Shown: positions 39,856 to 49,997 of the stretch, in pieces | Layout: each line of letters begins with the position of its first letter | Position numbering within the stretch: position 1 is the stretch's first letter | Source of the DNA: a virus | IMG/VR virus record: IMGVR_UViG_3300018049_000017 | Span: 1 to 64,000 of that record | Reading direction: 5' to 3' (one strand) | DNA length: 64,000 nt | Program-made: the position numbers and the translations under genes | The notes under the pieces: model-generated | Told to the model about the DNA's origin: nothing | Database searches by the model: none | The model's input: the letters and a program-made list of their open reading frames with translations, nothing else

Positions 39856-40311
39856 ATGAAACTCGATCAATTACGTAAAATTATTAGAGAAGAAGTGCGT
39901 ACTGCTGTTAAGGAGGAGTTACAAGACATGTTAAACGAAGCTGTCGAATACGCCTCTAAACCAGATAAGAACGTAAACCTATACAAAGCAGACAAGATAG
40001 GCGGGTATACTGCTGTTAAACAAAAAGATTTGAAAAGATCTTGGTCTGTAGGTAAAATGAACACTGGAACGGTTCCATTAGAAGAAATGCTAGCTGCTAC
40101 TAAACAGAGTATGACCAGAGAAGATTACGGTAATGTTATGGGGACTCAACCACCGACTGCACCTAACTTTGCATCTCAAACAGCTACTAAAATGGGACTA
40201 ACAGAAGCTCCATTACCAGGTATAGATATTACTAAGCTACCTTTCATGAATAAAGCTAAAGCAATATTAGACGCTGCAATGGAAAAAGATAAAACTAGAA
40301 TTAAAGGATAA
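39856..40311 (+). CDS. Hypothetical protein with MKLxxLRKIIREE leader
   Basis: The 151-residue protein starts MKLDQLRKIIREEVRTAV, like the leader shared by other proteins in this window. The following sequence has helices rich in Lys, Ala and Glu (AVKEELQDMLNEAVEYASK) and a variable tail ending in IDITKLPFMNKAKAILDAAM. It lies in the middle of the baseplate operon. The leader is longer and less like the T4 capsid-targeting peptide than the others. It could be a structural or scaffolding-type protein. Confidence 0.5.
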   Translation: MKLDQLRKIIREEVRTAVKEELQDMLNEAVEYASKPDKNVNLYKADKIGGYTAVKQKDLKRSWSVGKMNTGTVPLEEMLAATKQSMTREDYGNVMGTQPPTAPNFASQTATKMGLTEAPLPGIDITKLPFMNKAKAILDAAMEKDKTRIKG

Positions 40312-40721
40312 TGGCATTTGAAGTTAAAAGAATAGACCCATTAGATTTACAGCCAAGAAAAGCTGTAGGTGTAGAGATACCTTTCTCTGCTAAAAACGTC
40401 TTTGCTTCTAACTATCAAACTAAAGATGCTATAAAAAATAATTTAATTAACTTTTTTTTAACTAATAGAGGCGAAAGATACCTTAATCCAACTTTCGGTA
40501 GCTCATTAAGAGAAAAGTTGTTTGAACAGATAAACAGTAATACTGAGTCTGATATTGAAGGAGTAGTAGATACTGCATTAGAAGTTTATTTCCCTAGAGT
40601 AGAAAAAATAGATATGCAAGTAAACTCAAATCCGGATAATAATTTAATTTCGTTTTATTTATCATATAGAATAAGCGATACAAATATAGAAGACGAACTT
40701 CTTATTAATATAGAAGCATAA
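40311..40721 (+). CDS. gp25: Baseplate wedge protein, gp25-like
   Basis: The 136-residue protein has the gp25/gpW lysozyme-like fold pattern: AIKNNLINFFLTNRGERYLN (helix and turn), PTFGSSLREKLFEQ (FG..L motif) and later LISFYLSYRI, a strand. The length fits gp25 (about 130). It forms part of the baseplate wedge with gp6. It is coupled to the gp6-like gene by TAATG. Confidence 0.88.
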   Translation: MAFEVKRIDPLDLQPRKAVGVEIPFSAKNVFASNYQTKDAIKNNLINFFLTNRGERYLNPTFGSSLREKLFEQINSNTESDIEGVVDTALEVYFPRVEKIDMQVNSNPDNNLISFYLSYRISDTNIEDELLINIEA

Positions 40722-42532
40722 TGGCAGAAACTAGAGACATAAGATACATTAACAGAAACTTTGACGACTTTAAGTCACAGCTGATTGAGTATGCAAAAGC
40801 ATACTTCCCTGATGCATATAACGACTTTGGCCCTTCGTCTCCTGGACTTATGTTTATAGAAATGGCCGCATATGTTGGGGATGTACTATCTTTTTATCAA
40901 GACAATCAGTTACAAGAAACATTCTTACAACATGCAAAAAATCCTGGCAACCTATATGCGTTAGCATATATGATGGGATATAGACCTAAAGTAACAACAG
41001 TAGCAAAAGCTAACTTAGAAATAACTCAAAAGGTAGACGCAGTAGGAACTGATAATAAACCTAACTTAGACCAAGCTCTTATAATTTCAGAAAACAGTAC
41101 AATTAAATCTACGGCTAAAGGTCAGCAAGTGTTTGTATTAGATGATAAAGTAGACTTTACTTTTTCTAGTTCATATGACCCAACAGAGATAACAGTAGCT
41201 ACATTAACTAATAATGAACCATCAGAGTTTCTTCTAAAAAAATATGCTACAGCAACCTCAGGTAAAATTAAGACCAAAAGTGTTTCTTACACAACATCAC
41301 AAAAATTTGCAACAGTAGACATTTCTGATGACAATATAATAGGTATAGTTGATATTACAGACAGTGACGGTAACATTTGGTACGAAGTACCTTTCTTAGG
41401 ACAGGATACAGTTTTTGTTAGTGAAACTAATACTGCATTAGATAAATCACAAGCACCTAATTTATTAAAACTTAAAAAAGTATCTAGAAGATTTGTAACT
41501 AGATTTACATCTCAAGGAGTACTACAAGTACAGTTTGGATCAGGTATAAGTACTGAAGATGATAATGAGTTCTTACCTAACCCTACAGCTATTGGATACG
41601 GTACTCAACAAGGAGTAAAAAGAATAGACTGGGCTTATGACCCATCGAACTTCTTATTTACTAAATCATACGGATTAGCTCCTAGTAATACAACACTAAC
41701 TATAAGATACTTAACTGGAGGCGGTGTACAAGCTAACGCACCTGCCAACACGATAACAAGTATTGATGCAGTAACCACCTCTGGAGTAGATACATCTAAA
41801 CTTTCATCTCTTGCATTTAATAATCCAAAACCTGCACAAGGTGGTAGAGATGGTGATACTGTACAAGAATTGAGAGAAAACTCTTTAAGATCTTTTGCAG
41901 AACAACAACGTACAGTTACTCTTCAGGATTATACAGTAAGAACACTAGCACTTCCTCCTAAATATGGAAGTATAGCAAAAGCATACGTAACTCAAGACTC
42001 GTCTACTAGAAGTACCGAAACAGTATTAAGTGATAACAGACTAGCTCTTTCTCTTTATGTCCTTGCATATAATAACTTAGGACATCTAGTACCAGCAACC
42101 AACTCACTTAAAACCAACCTAAAAACGTATCTATCCCAGTTTATGATTATGACTGATGCGGTTGATATAAAAGATGCGTTTATTGTTAATATAGGAGTTA
42201 AATTTGAAATAGTAACGCTTCCTAATTACCAATCAAGAGACGTGCTACTTGCATGTACAGAAAAAATGAAAAGTGAGTTTGATAGAGATAAACTGACAAT
42301 TAATCAACCTATCAATATTTCAAACTTATATACTTTACTTGACAAAGTAAAAGGAGTACAGACAGTAAAATCTGTAATCATAACTAATAAAGCCGGAGGT
42401 AGGTATTCTGAATATGGATACGATATCAACGGAGCAACAAAAAATAACGTACTTTACCCTTCATTTGACCCTTGTTGTTTTGAAGTTAAGTACCCTAATC
42501 AAGATATAGAAGGAAGAGTAACAACTTTATAA
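40721..42532 (+). CDS. gp6: Baseplate wedge protein, gp6-like (J-type)
   Basis: The 603-residue protein starts ETRDIRYINRNFDDFKSQLI and has YGSIAKAYV followed by a middle with SVSYTTSQKFATVD. GGRDGDTVQELRENSLRSFA (near residue 370) and YQSRDVLLACTEKM are typical of the gp6/baseplate-J group, where the RDGDT...LR..A motif is conserved. The length is near that of gp6 in marine T4-type phages. It is the central wedge protein that rearranges upon infection. Confidence 0.9.
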   Translation: MAETRDIRYINRNFDDFKSQLIEYAKAYFPDAYNDFGPSSPGLMFIEMAAYVGDVLSFYQDNQLQETFLQHAKNPGNLYALAYMMGYRPKVTTVAKANLEITQKVDAVGTDNKPNLDQALIISENSTIKSTAKGQQVFVLDDKVDFTFSSSYDPTEITVATLTNNEPSEFLLKKYATATSGKIKTKSVSYTTSQKFATVDISDDNIIGIVDITDSDGNIWYEVPFLGQDTVFVSETNTALDKSQAPNLLKLKKVSRRFVTRFTSQGVLQVQFGSGISTEDDNEFLPNPTAIGYGTQQGVKRIDWAYDPSNFLFTKSYGLAPSNTTLTIRYLTGGGVQANAPANTITSIDAVTTSGVDTSKLSSLAFNNPKPAQGGRDGDTVQELRENSLRSFAEQQRTVTLQDYTVRTLALPPKYGSIAKAYVTQDSSTRSTETVLSDNRLALSLYVLAYNNLGHLVPATNSLKTNLKTYLSQFMIMTDAVDIKDAFIVNIGVKFEIVTLPNYQSRDVLLACTEKMKSEFDRDKLTINQPINISNLYTLLDKVKGVQTVKSVIITNKAGGRYSEYGYDINGATKNNVLYPSFDPCCFEVKYPNQDIEGRVTTL

Positions 42533-42533
42533 T

Positions 42534-43589
42534 ATGGCAGTATATAGAATATATCCTGAAAAAGACACTACAATCTGGTCTAAACCTAACACAGCCGGGC
42601 AATACGGTAATGCTGGTTTAGATGAGATAATAGAGATTCGTTCATACCCTGATGACGATGGAATAGGACGCTCAAGCCGGATACTAACTAAATTCAAAGA
42701 TCGAGACATAACTAGTGCTATCAACACTAAAGTATCCGGCCCCTATTCCGCTTCTTTACACTTTACTCTAGCTAACGTAAGTGAACTACCGACGGATTAC
42801 CTACTACAATGTCACCCTATCTCATCCTCATGGGATAACGGTACAGGTAGAGTTGCGGATAATCCTATCAATACAACAGGTGCTACCTGGAAGCATAGAC
42901 TAGCAGGAGCTACAGGTCAATGGACTTCTCTAGGAGGTGACTATATTTCTGGTTCATACTCTAGTGAGCAAAGACATTTGATGGACTCTGACCATGAACT
43001 GAACATAAACGTTACACCATTCATAGATGCAGTATACTCTGGATCTATTACTAATCATGGTCAATTAATAAAGTTACAAGACAGTCAAGAAAATGAAACT
43101 ACATCGTCAATAAAACTACAATACTTCGGGGTTGATACAAATACAATTTTCCCACCGTACTTAGAATTTAAGTGGGATGACTCTTCTTATAGTAGTAGTC
43201 TAACTGAACTGAGCACAGATATAGCTACTATCTCAATTAAGAATCATAAGGGTAAATATGTAGATTCTGATAAAGTAAGATTTAGATTATCAGCAAGACC
43301 TAAATACCCTACAAGATCATTTACAACAGGTTCTATATACCTTACAGAGTATAAACTACCTCAAAATACGTATTGGGCTATTAAAGACGAATATAGTGAA
43401 GAAATGATAATCGATTTCGACACTTCTTATACTAAAGTTAGTGCTGATAATACTAGTAGCTATTTTGATGTCTATATGGATGTACTACAACCAGAAAGAT
43501 ATTATAGATTACTTTTAAAAACAACACTTGCAGATAGTAATGTCGTAATAGATAATAATAACGTATTTAAGGTGGTTAGAAATGGCTAA
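42534..43589 (+). CDS. Tail/baseplate protein with DNRLRE-like beta domain
   Basis: The 351-residue protein is beta-rich from VYRIYPEKDTTIWSKPNTAG, where the opening (D-T-x-I/V..., then small residues) matches the DNRLRE-type domain used in phage and bacterial surface structures. Later strands contain GSYSSEQRHLMDSD and FDTSYTKVSADNTSS. It lies between the gp6-like gene and a large tail protein. The likely role is structural. Confidence 0.6.
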   Translation: MAVYRIYPEKDTTIWSKPNTAGQYGNAGLDEIIEIRSYPDDDGIGRSSRILTKFKDRDITSAINTKVSGPYSASLHFTLANVSELPTDYLLQCHPISSSWDNGTGRVADNPINTTGATWKHRLAGATGQWTSLGGDYISGSYSSEQRHLMDSDHELNINVTPFIDAVYSGSITNHGQLIKLQDSQENETTSSIKLQYFGVDTNTIFPPYLEFKWDDSSYSSSLTELSTDIATISIKNHKGKYVDSDKVRFRLSARPKYPTRSFTTGSIYLTEYKLPQNTYWAIKDEYSEEMIIDFDTSYTKVSADNTSSYFDVYMDVLQPERYYRLLLKTTLADSNVVIDNNNVFKVVRNG

Positions 43590-43944
43590 GGATATAAAAA
43601 TTCAAAAAACCGTATATAAGAAAGACGCTTTCGGGAAAGTAGTAGACAGCTCGTTTAGTACATTTAAGCAACCTGAACCCGTCGCTATATCTAAAACTAT
43701 AGATGAGTTTTTCAAAGACTATGAAGATCTATATTTAGAAATTGCTATAAACGGGGATGAAAAATCACACGAATACTTAGTTGAAAGAAGCAGTGAGCTA
43801 TTAAACATTCAAGATGCTTTAGTAGACATACAACCACTATTAGATGAAATAGCTGATTTAAGACAACAGCTTTTAGAGGCTAATCAAGAAAATATAGATT
43901 TAACAATAGAAAACGCAACATTACAAGGCGGTGGTGGAGAATAG
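43582..43944 (+). CDS. Coiled-coil tail protein
   Basis: The 120-residue protein has a flexible Lys-rich start, an acidic middle (SKTIDEFFKDYEDLYLEIAI) and a long coiled coil at the end (IADLRQQLLEANQENIDLTI), closing with GGGGE. It overlaps both neighbours. It may link baseplate components; the family is unknown. Confidence 0.6.
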   Translation: MAKDIKIQKTVYKKDAFGKVVDSSFSTFKQPEPVAISKTIDEFFKDYEDLYLEIAINGDEKSHEYLVERSSELLNIQDALVDIQPLLDEIADLRQQLLEANQENIDLTIENATLQGGGGE

Positions 43945-46900
43945 TAAATATATAGTAACCCAATTAAATATTGAGAATACATCTTTGGAAGAAAAAGATG
44001 AAATTCTTGTTGGGCCTTACTCTATATCAAATACTTTTGATTCATCCAAAGACTTTATAGACCTACATATCTATACAGTTGAAGAAGAACTATTAAAATC
44101 TCAGCTAAATTATAAAGGATCTGCTCAGTCATTATTAGCAGCAGGTGCAGGACAAGAAGGAGCATCTAATATACAGCTTTCACCAGAACTAGATGCTGTT
44201 CAGAACGGCTTCTCAAACGGTGATGTAATTTTAAAATATAACTTTTTTTCAGATCTATTAAATAAAAAAAATGTACCGACAAGGTATTTTATAGAAAATA
44301 TATCTGCTGATAGAACAGAATTACAGCTTCTTACACTTGAAATACCTGACGTCAATATACCGAACCTTGTCAAGTCAGCTAAAAATAGATTACAAAACAA
44401 TCCCTACTTTCAGGAGTTTAAACTTAATTTTGGTAATAATACTGTACTTACTGCATTAAATGTAGATTCATTAGAATATGAAGACGGACAATCTATTGTA
44501 GTAAAGCTTTATGAACCTCTACCACAAACATTAGGAGTAAAGGATATATGTACAGTTTTAGAAATAGTAGCTGATTCAGTACAGTTTCAAGTTGAACTAA
44601 AAGAAATAGTAGAAGAAATAAAAGTACCCTACCTTAAAGGTCCAAACTTTGATATAGAAGTACTTAAAGATGATGAAAACCCTACTGAGTTTTTTAACTA
44701 TGATCAGCTTTTTAGCTACCCTGTCACCGGCTCTTACTATCAACTATATTCTCTATTTAATGAAAAAGGTGCTCAAATAAGTGTAGATCACTCTAACTAC
44801 TCTGACTTTATACACTTTTCTAGTGCTGAGGAAAGATTACGTAACTTTAAATATAAATTAGACCTAATTCACAGTTACGAAGACAGTAAAGCATCTATTA
44901 AAAGCACAGGATACAATAAGCTAGGTATATCAGGTAGTACAGAATACTACGATGGGTTAGTAGAAGGCATAGTTAAAAACTTTGACCACTACGACAGATA
45001 CCTTTACTACGAAAGCAGCTCTTACTCATGGCCTAAATCTAATAGTAAAGCACCGTATTATAATCAGAGAAGCAGTACTAACGAGTCAATTAGTTGGTTT
45101 AATAATCAGCTAACATCTGCATCTAATTTTGACGTTACTAACTACGATGTACTAACTAATGCAGTTCCTACTTACCTAAGAGAAGATTCTGCTAACGAAC
45201 CTTTATTAATGTTTGTCCATATGCTAGGACAACATTTTGATAACTTATGGATATACTTTAAATCCGTTTCAAATAAATACGATGCTGATAACAGATTAAA
45301 TTTTGGTATATCTAAAGACATAGTTAGAACAGCAGTAGAAAGCTTTGGTGTTAAGTTATACAATAGTAATAAGAACTTAGAAAACCTATTTTCAGCCTAT
45401 ACTGGACAGAACTACGACTCAGGAAGTATTAATGAAGTTATTTCTACATACCAACAGATTACCTCTGGTAGTGGTTTAGAACACTTACAACCAATGCCTC
45501 TTGATAATTACCAAAAAGAGGTATACAAAAGAATTTATCACAATATACCATTTATTACTAAAGGAAAAGGTACCCATAGAGGATTAAGAGCATTAATAAA
45601 CTGTTTTGGTATACCTGATAATATTCTTACTATAAAGCAGTTTGGTGGAACAGCAATTGACAGTAATAGACATTTCTCTAGTCAACAAGCAGTAACAAGT
45701 TCTTTCGATAAAGTAAGACTTGATAATACAGGAAGTTTAGTTAGCGGAAGCACTCTGTCTCTCTACAGTTCTATTGTAGATAAGACATATGTTTATTCTG
45801 ATGATGTTCATACAGTAGAGGTAGGATTTGATATATCAGATACTACAAACGATATAATTCAAACAAGACTTAGTGCGAGCTTTGATTACGATCAATATAT
45901 TGGAGACCCTAGAGATAATTACGAAACAAAATACCTAACGCTCAATAGATTAGCACAAGCAGTAATACAAGGAGAAGAAGACGGAAGTGTCCTTAACTAT
46001 TGGAACAACGTTACTCAAAACTGGGAAAATGCAAACTGGAATTGGAATGATGCTCCATTCACTGCATTTAGAACTGTAGCAGATTTTATTAGATTAGTTA
46101 AATTTTTTGATAATTCTATTTTTAGAACGATAAAAGAATTTATTCCTGCTAGATCTAATATTAACACAGGTGTTGTAGTAAAGTCTCACCTACTACATAG
46201 AAGTAAAATCAAACAAGTACAAGTTAGTTACGAAAACACCATATATACTGGTAGCTTAACTATCGACCCTATAACAGGATCTTCAGCAGGAGCATTTGAT
46301 ATGACTCCTAAAGTACCGTTTACAACTAACTACTCTGCTAGTTTCATGTCACCTATAGGATTAGTACCAAGAGATACTATAGACGAAAGCCCAAGGTATA
46401 CCGGAGAGTTTAGCGGTTCTTTATTGGTTGCCTCTGACGGTGAGTTGAATAAAGCAAACAATTTTAAAAACCAAGCTCAACCTATCGCTCAGTTCTCTTT
46501 AAGAGCTTTTAACTTCTCACTACCTATACCACTTGCGTGTGATATCATATTAGAGGTAACTAAGGTTGGAGAGTTTTTCCAATTCTCTCCTGTTGGTCCT
46601 GGAACAGTATCTTCTACTTACCCAAGCACTATAGCAGCATCACAAAACACTATATCTGCATCAGTAGATTTCGATACATATCAATTTATAAACGCAGTTG
46701 GGGCTCCTACATACCCTTACTACTTTGAAGGATGGTACGACGGACCAAGCGATATAACAGACACACTTATACAAACTGGTAGTACGTTAACTATTTATAG
46801 TGATACGAACATAACTATTGATCACTACTATGCTCATTTTAGTACTGAACCAGCAAATAGAATAAACTATAGAATAGCTACATTGATAGATGGAGTTGAC

Positions 46901-47176
46901 GGAGCAACTAACACAGGTACATACGGAACAGTTGATGCTGTGTCGATGGTATACCCAACTGTAGTAGCGGCAACAGGTAGCTTTGTACATAGTCAAAACT
47001 GGAATCAATACGGACAGTTTATTGTAGAGGCTATAGACGGATATCCTGATCATTTTGTCGGGTGGTATGATGCAAATGGAACTGAGTTACAACCAGCATC
47101 ATCCGGTAATACCCTATCAGTAACCTCAGGATCGTTTGCAGGAGTTACAACATTTTATGCAAAATTTGAAGCATGA
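43931..47176 (+). CDS. Large tail/baseplate protein with C-terminal repeat domains
   Basis: The 1081-residue protein begins at GTG. It has long beta and helical regions, with a recognisable KGKGTHRGLRALINCFGIP (about residue 540), as in large baseplate-wedge-type tail proteins of other phages. The last about 200 residues contain two related modules ending in YYFEGWYDG and HFVGWYDAN, similar to the repeat domains of bacterial surface proteins (InlB B-repeat-like). The last could bind receptors. It overlaps the next gene by 4 bases. Confidence 0.65.
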   Translation: MVENSKYIVTQLNIENTSLEEKDEILVGPYSISNTFDSSKDFIDLHIYTVEEELLKSQLNYKGSAQSLLAAGAGQEGASNIQLSPELDAVQNGFSNGDVILKYNFFSDLLNKKNVPTRYFIENISADRTELQLLTLEIPDVNIPNLVKSAKNRLQNNPYFQEFKLNFGNNTVLTALNVDSLEYEDGQSIVVKLYEPLPQTLGVKDICTVLEIVADSVQFQVELKEIVEEIKVPYLKGPNFDIEVLKDDENPTEFFNYDQLFSYPVTGSYYQLYSLFNEKGAQISVDHSNYSDFIHFSSAEERLRNFKYKLDLIHSYEDSKASIKSTGYNKLGISGSTEYYDGLVEGIVKNFDHYDRYLYYESSSYSWPKSNSKAPYYNQRSSTNESISWFNNQLTSASNFDVTNYDVLTNAVPTYLREDSANEPLLMFVHMLGQHFDNLWIYFKSVSNKYDADNRLNFGISKDIVRTAVESFGVKLYNSNKNLENLFSAYTGQNYDSGSINEVISTYQQITSGSGLEHLQPMPLDNYQKEVYKRIYHNIPFITKGKGTHRGLRALINCFGIPDNILTIKQFGGTAIDSNRHFSSQQAVTSSFDKVRLDNTGSLVSGSTLSLYSSIVDKTYVYSDDVHTVEVGFDISDTTNDIIQTRLSASFDYDQYIGDPRDNYETKYLTLNRLAQAVIQGEEDGSVLNYWNNVTQNWENANWNWNDAPFTAFRTVADFIRLVKFFDNSIFRTIKEFIPARSNINTGVVVKSHLLHRSKIKQVQVSYENTIYTGSLTIDPITGSSAGAFDMTPKVPFTTNYSASFMSPIGLVPRDTIDESPRYTGEFSGSLLVASDGELNKANNFKNQAQPIAQFSLRAFNFSLPIPLACDIILEVTKVGEFFQFSPVGPGTVSSTYPSTIAASQNTISASVDFDTYQFINAVGAPTYPYYFEGWYDGPSDITDTLIQTGSTLTIYSDTNITIDHYYAHFSTEPANRINYRIATLIDGVDGATNTGTYGTVDAVSMVYPTVVAATGSFVHSQNWNQYGQFIVEAIDGYPDHFVGWYDANGTELQPASSGNTLSVTSGSFAGVTTFYAKFEA

Positions 47177-48246
47177 CAGAGTTAGAATTTAAAAATACAA
47201 ACCCAGTCTCCTACGGAGAAGGAAATGTAAACTTACTCTACAGTAGTAGTATAAGTACAGGATCGTATGAGCTGCCTTCTAACAAGTATGGAGCTTCAGG
47301 TTCTTTTTCTTATGATAAAGAGCTAAGCGGAGTAGGTACAGGACCTAATTTTAAAGAATACTATTTAGCTGACGGTTTATTTCCGCCATACAGAATTTTA
47401 GGACTTACTATACCTTTCCAAAGTGCTAATGCAGTACAATTAGAACAAACACTTTCTGCTGTTACAAAAATAAGATTTGACTTTGGAGGTTCAGAAGCTG
47501 TATGTAATGTAGACCAGGTTACTAAAAGAGCAGGATATTATCATATTAGAGTATTCCCTGTAGACATACTTACGTTTTTAGAAGGAGTAGATAATTCAGG
47601 AACACCTTATATACAGACCGTAGAGTTTATTTTTGAACCATATCTCGCTGCTAAATTTAATAATAGTGACTTCAACGCACTGATAGGTAATGCTGATATC
47701 ACAATGTTGAACTCAATAGCAGTTGAATTAGATAAAAATACAAACCAACTCTACCCTAGTAATTTAGATGCTGTAATAAACGGAACAGCAACAGCTGCTG
47801 CTATTCAAGATAGTAATTATCAAATAGCAGGATGGACTAATGCAAGATATTACGGAAGTAAAAATACTAGTAACATAGGTGGTGATTATACATCCAACAC
47901 GTATGCTAGCTTTAAAGGAGTAATATACCCTAAAGATGCTAACGTATCGACCATCCTAGCATCTACTTCAGGAGATACAGCTACTATCTACTTTGACGAA
48001 ACTAGACTACCTACTTCTGTAGCTAGAAGTGGATCAACTTCAGCTGAACCATTCGTTACAGCTAGTGCATTCCCTATACCACAATCAGGCACAGGAGCAG
48101 TAACTAATTTTGACGGTAACTATGTATACGAGGAACAAGGTAATAAACTAATTAAAATTACTGAAAAAAGAATACACGCAGTAGATAAAGGTTTGGTTTA
48201 TGAAACCGATAGAAACGGGCGAGTACTAAAACAAAGAAGTTCATAA
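47173..48246 (+). CDS. Tail structural protein
   Basis: The 357-residue protein starts at the ATGA overlap. It is Ser/Thr/Gly-rich and beta-like, with FPPYRILGLTIPF and VEFIFEPYLAAKF and a C-terminal region of short strands. The sequence is similar in style to other tail fibre proteins but no family is clear. It ends 43 bases before the next gene, which has its own TATTTATA element. Confidence 0.5.
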   Translation: MTELEFKNTNPVSYGEGNVNLLYSSSISTGSYELPSNKYGASGSFSYDKELSGVGTGPNFKEYYLADGLFPPYRILGLTIPFQSANAVQLEQTLSAVTKIRFDFGGSEAVCNVDQVTKRAGYYHIRVFPVDILTFLEGVDNSGTPYIQTVEFIFEPYLAAKFNNSDFNALIGNADITMLNSIAVELDKNTNQLYPSNLDAVINGTATAAAIQDSNYQIAGWTNARYYGSKNTSNIGGDYTSNTYASFKGVIYPKDANVSTILASTSGDTATIYFDETRLPTSVARSGSTSAEPFVTASAFPIPQSGTGAVTNFDGNYVYEEQGNKLIKITEKRIHAVDKGLVYETDRNGRVLKQRSS

Positions 48247-48261
48247 AACATTAATAACATA

Positions 48262-48269
48262 TATTTATA
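48262..48269 (+). promoter_or_regulatory. TATTTATA element, possible late promoter
   Basis: TATTTATA at 48262-48269 in a 42-base gap, 19 bases before the ATG at 48289. The sequence between is A-rich (AACACAATAACACAAA). Confidence 0.5.
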
Positions 48270-48288
48270 TAAAACACAATAACACAAA

Positions 48289-48945
48289 ATGGGATACTTA
48301 GATAATTCGATCGTGACGGTGGATGCGATCTTAACGAAAAAAGGTAGAGAGCTGTTAGCTAGAGGGGATGGCTCTTTCAAAATCACTCAATTTGCTTTGT
48401 CAGATGATGAGATCGATTACACCCTATACAATCCATCACATCCCTCTGGTTCTGCACTCTACGGAGAAGCTATCGAAAACATGCCGTTATTAGAAGCATT
48501 TCCTGATGAGACAACTATAATGAAGTATAAACTTACAACCCTACCTAGAGGTACATCAAAACTACCTGTACTTGGTTTAGGTTATTCTTCAATTACTTTA
48601 AAACAAGGAGAAGCATTAGCAATTACCCCTCAAACACTTAACTTTGGTGGTGCAACTTCTACATTTGAAGCGGGTGGATATACTGCTACAATTGCAGACA
48701 CAAGAGTACTAAACACGTTCAACGGTGTTGGTATTAACACAGAAGAGGCTGAAGCACTAAATACAACAACAACTATAGGAACTAACGTTTCTAAAACTGT
48801 TATTGGTACTTCTATCAACTTAACTGCAACTACAGTAAACACTTTATTTGGTTCTAGAGTTAGATTACAAACTACATTAACAGTAGTAGGTAGAGATTCT
48901 GGAGCAAGATTAACTATTCCTGTAACCATAACTAAAACTAACTAA
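48289..48945 (+). CDS. Tail protein
   Basis: The 218-residue protein opens with GYLDNSIVTVDAILTKKGRE and LLARGDGSFKITQFALSDDE, a pattern seen at the start of many tail/baseplate proteins in phages of Bacteroidota and cyanobacteria. The rest is beta-rich (Thr/Val/Leu repeats). It probably forms part of the tail tip or fibre base. Confidence 0.6.
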   Translation: MGYLDNSIVTVDAILTKKGRELLARGDGSFKITQFALSDDEIDYTLYNPSHPSGSALYGEAIENMPLLEAFPDETTIMKYKLTTLPRGTSKLPVLGLGYSSITLKQGEALAITPQTLNFGGATSTFEAGGYTATIADTRVLNTFNGVGINTEEAEALNTTTTIGTNVSKTVIGTSINLTATTVNTLFGSRVRLQTTLTVVGRDSGARLTIPVTITKTN

Positions 48946-48947
48946 TT

Positions 48948-49994
48948 ATGTCATTTAAAAGATTTGATCAAGAAGACGTAGTAGTAAGTTCAGAGTCAAT
49001 CTCTACACCAGTATGGTCAGGTAATGCAACCACCCTTACTGGTTTTTATACCTCATCTACTCAAGTAGGTGGAGCATCTGGTGACTATTACTACGATGTA
49101 AACCAAACTACTGCATCATTAGATGAGTCTAGAGTACAATTCTCACTTGCTTACGGACACAAAAAAGGGTCTGGTAGCTTATATTTTAACCCTAACGTAC
49201 CTGGTAAAACTCCATCCTCAACTATCTACGGACAATATAGATCGTTGGTATTAGGTGATGAAGATTCAGATTTCGTATTTGGAGGAGTAGCATCGGATCA
49301 TTTTTACGCTATAAGTGTTGAAAGAGCAACATTTAAAGAAAAATTATTACCTGGAACTTTATCATTAGTATTACACAACTCAGCTAGTAACGGACAGACC
49401 TATACTAAAACACTTACTGATAACAGTAAAGTAACTAGTACTGTGACCTTTACAGATGCAGGAAGAGTGTACGAACTAGTATCAGGTTCTTTAGGTAACG
49501 TAAATACTTCAGTAAATAACAATGGGTACACAGTATCTAACGGGTCATACGGTAAACTATTACCCGATGTTGGAGTAATATTATTAAACGCAAAAGCACT
49601 TGGTTCTACACCGGTAAGTGGAGGACTTCTATTAGAACTTAATGAAAATCCAAACAGTATTATTTTCTCCGGTAGTAAAAGTAACCTACAACAAGGATAT
49701 GATTTATTGAGAAGAGGAAGCAGTTTTAGAATACAGTCTGAAGAAACTATTTCTTCTAACTTTGTATTTGTTAGAGCTAGAAACGGAGAGTTTAACTATT
49801 CAAGTAACCCTTCATTGATTACAGGGTCTGGAGAACTTAGACATTCTGTTATGATAGATTCTCCTCAATCATATATTACCGCAGTTGGATTATATAATGA
49901 TAATAACGACCTACTTGCTGTTGCTAAGCTATCTAGACCATTATTGAAAGATTTTACAAAAGAGGCATTAGTAAGAGTTAAGCTTGACTATTAA
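48948..49994 (+). CDS. Tail protein, paralogue of 49998-51035
   Basis: The 348-residue protein and the following one share their start (K-x-x-D/N-x-Q/E-D-V-x-V-S) and end (a VGLYNDNNDLLAVAKLSRP block matched by IGLYNDANELIAMAKTNRP). The middle is beta-rich and different. They are adjacent duplicates. They probably form a collar or fibre-linker at the baseplate. Confidence 0.55.
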   Translation: MSFKRFDQEDVVVSSESISTPVWSGNATTLTGFYTSSTQVGGASGDYYYDVNQTTASLDESRVQFSLAYGHKKGSGSLYFNPNVPGKTPSSTIYGQYRSLVLGDEDSDFVFGGVASDHFYAISVERATFKEKLLPGTLSLVLHNSASNGQTYTKTLTDNSKVTSTVTFTDAGRVYELVSGSLGNVNTSVNNNGYTVSNGSYGKLLPDVGVILLNAKALGSTPVSGGLLLELNENPNSIIFSGSKSNLQQGYDLLRRGSSFRIQSEETISSNFVFVRARNGEFNYSSNPSLITGSGELRHSVMIDSPQSYITAVGLYNDNNDLLAVAKLSRPLLKDFTKEALVRVKLDY

Positions 49995-49997
49995 TGA

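Noticed and set aside
48630-48929. Minus-strand frame rich in Val under the tail gene at 48289
   Set aside because: Antisense of Thr/Asn-rich repeats; no evidence of coding.
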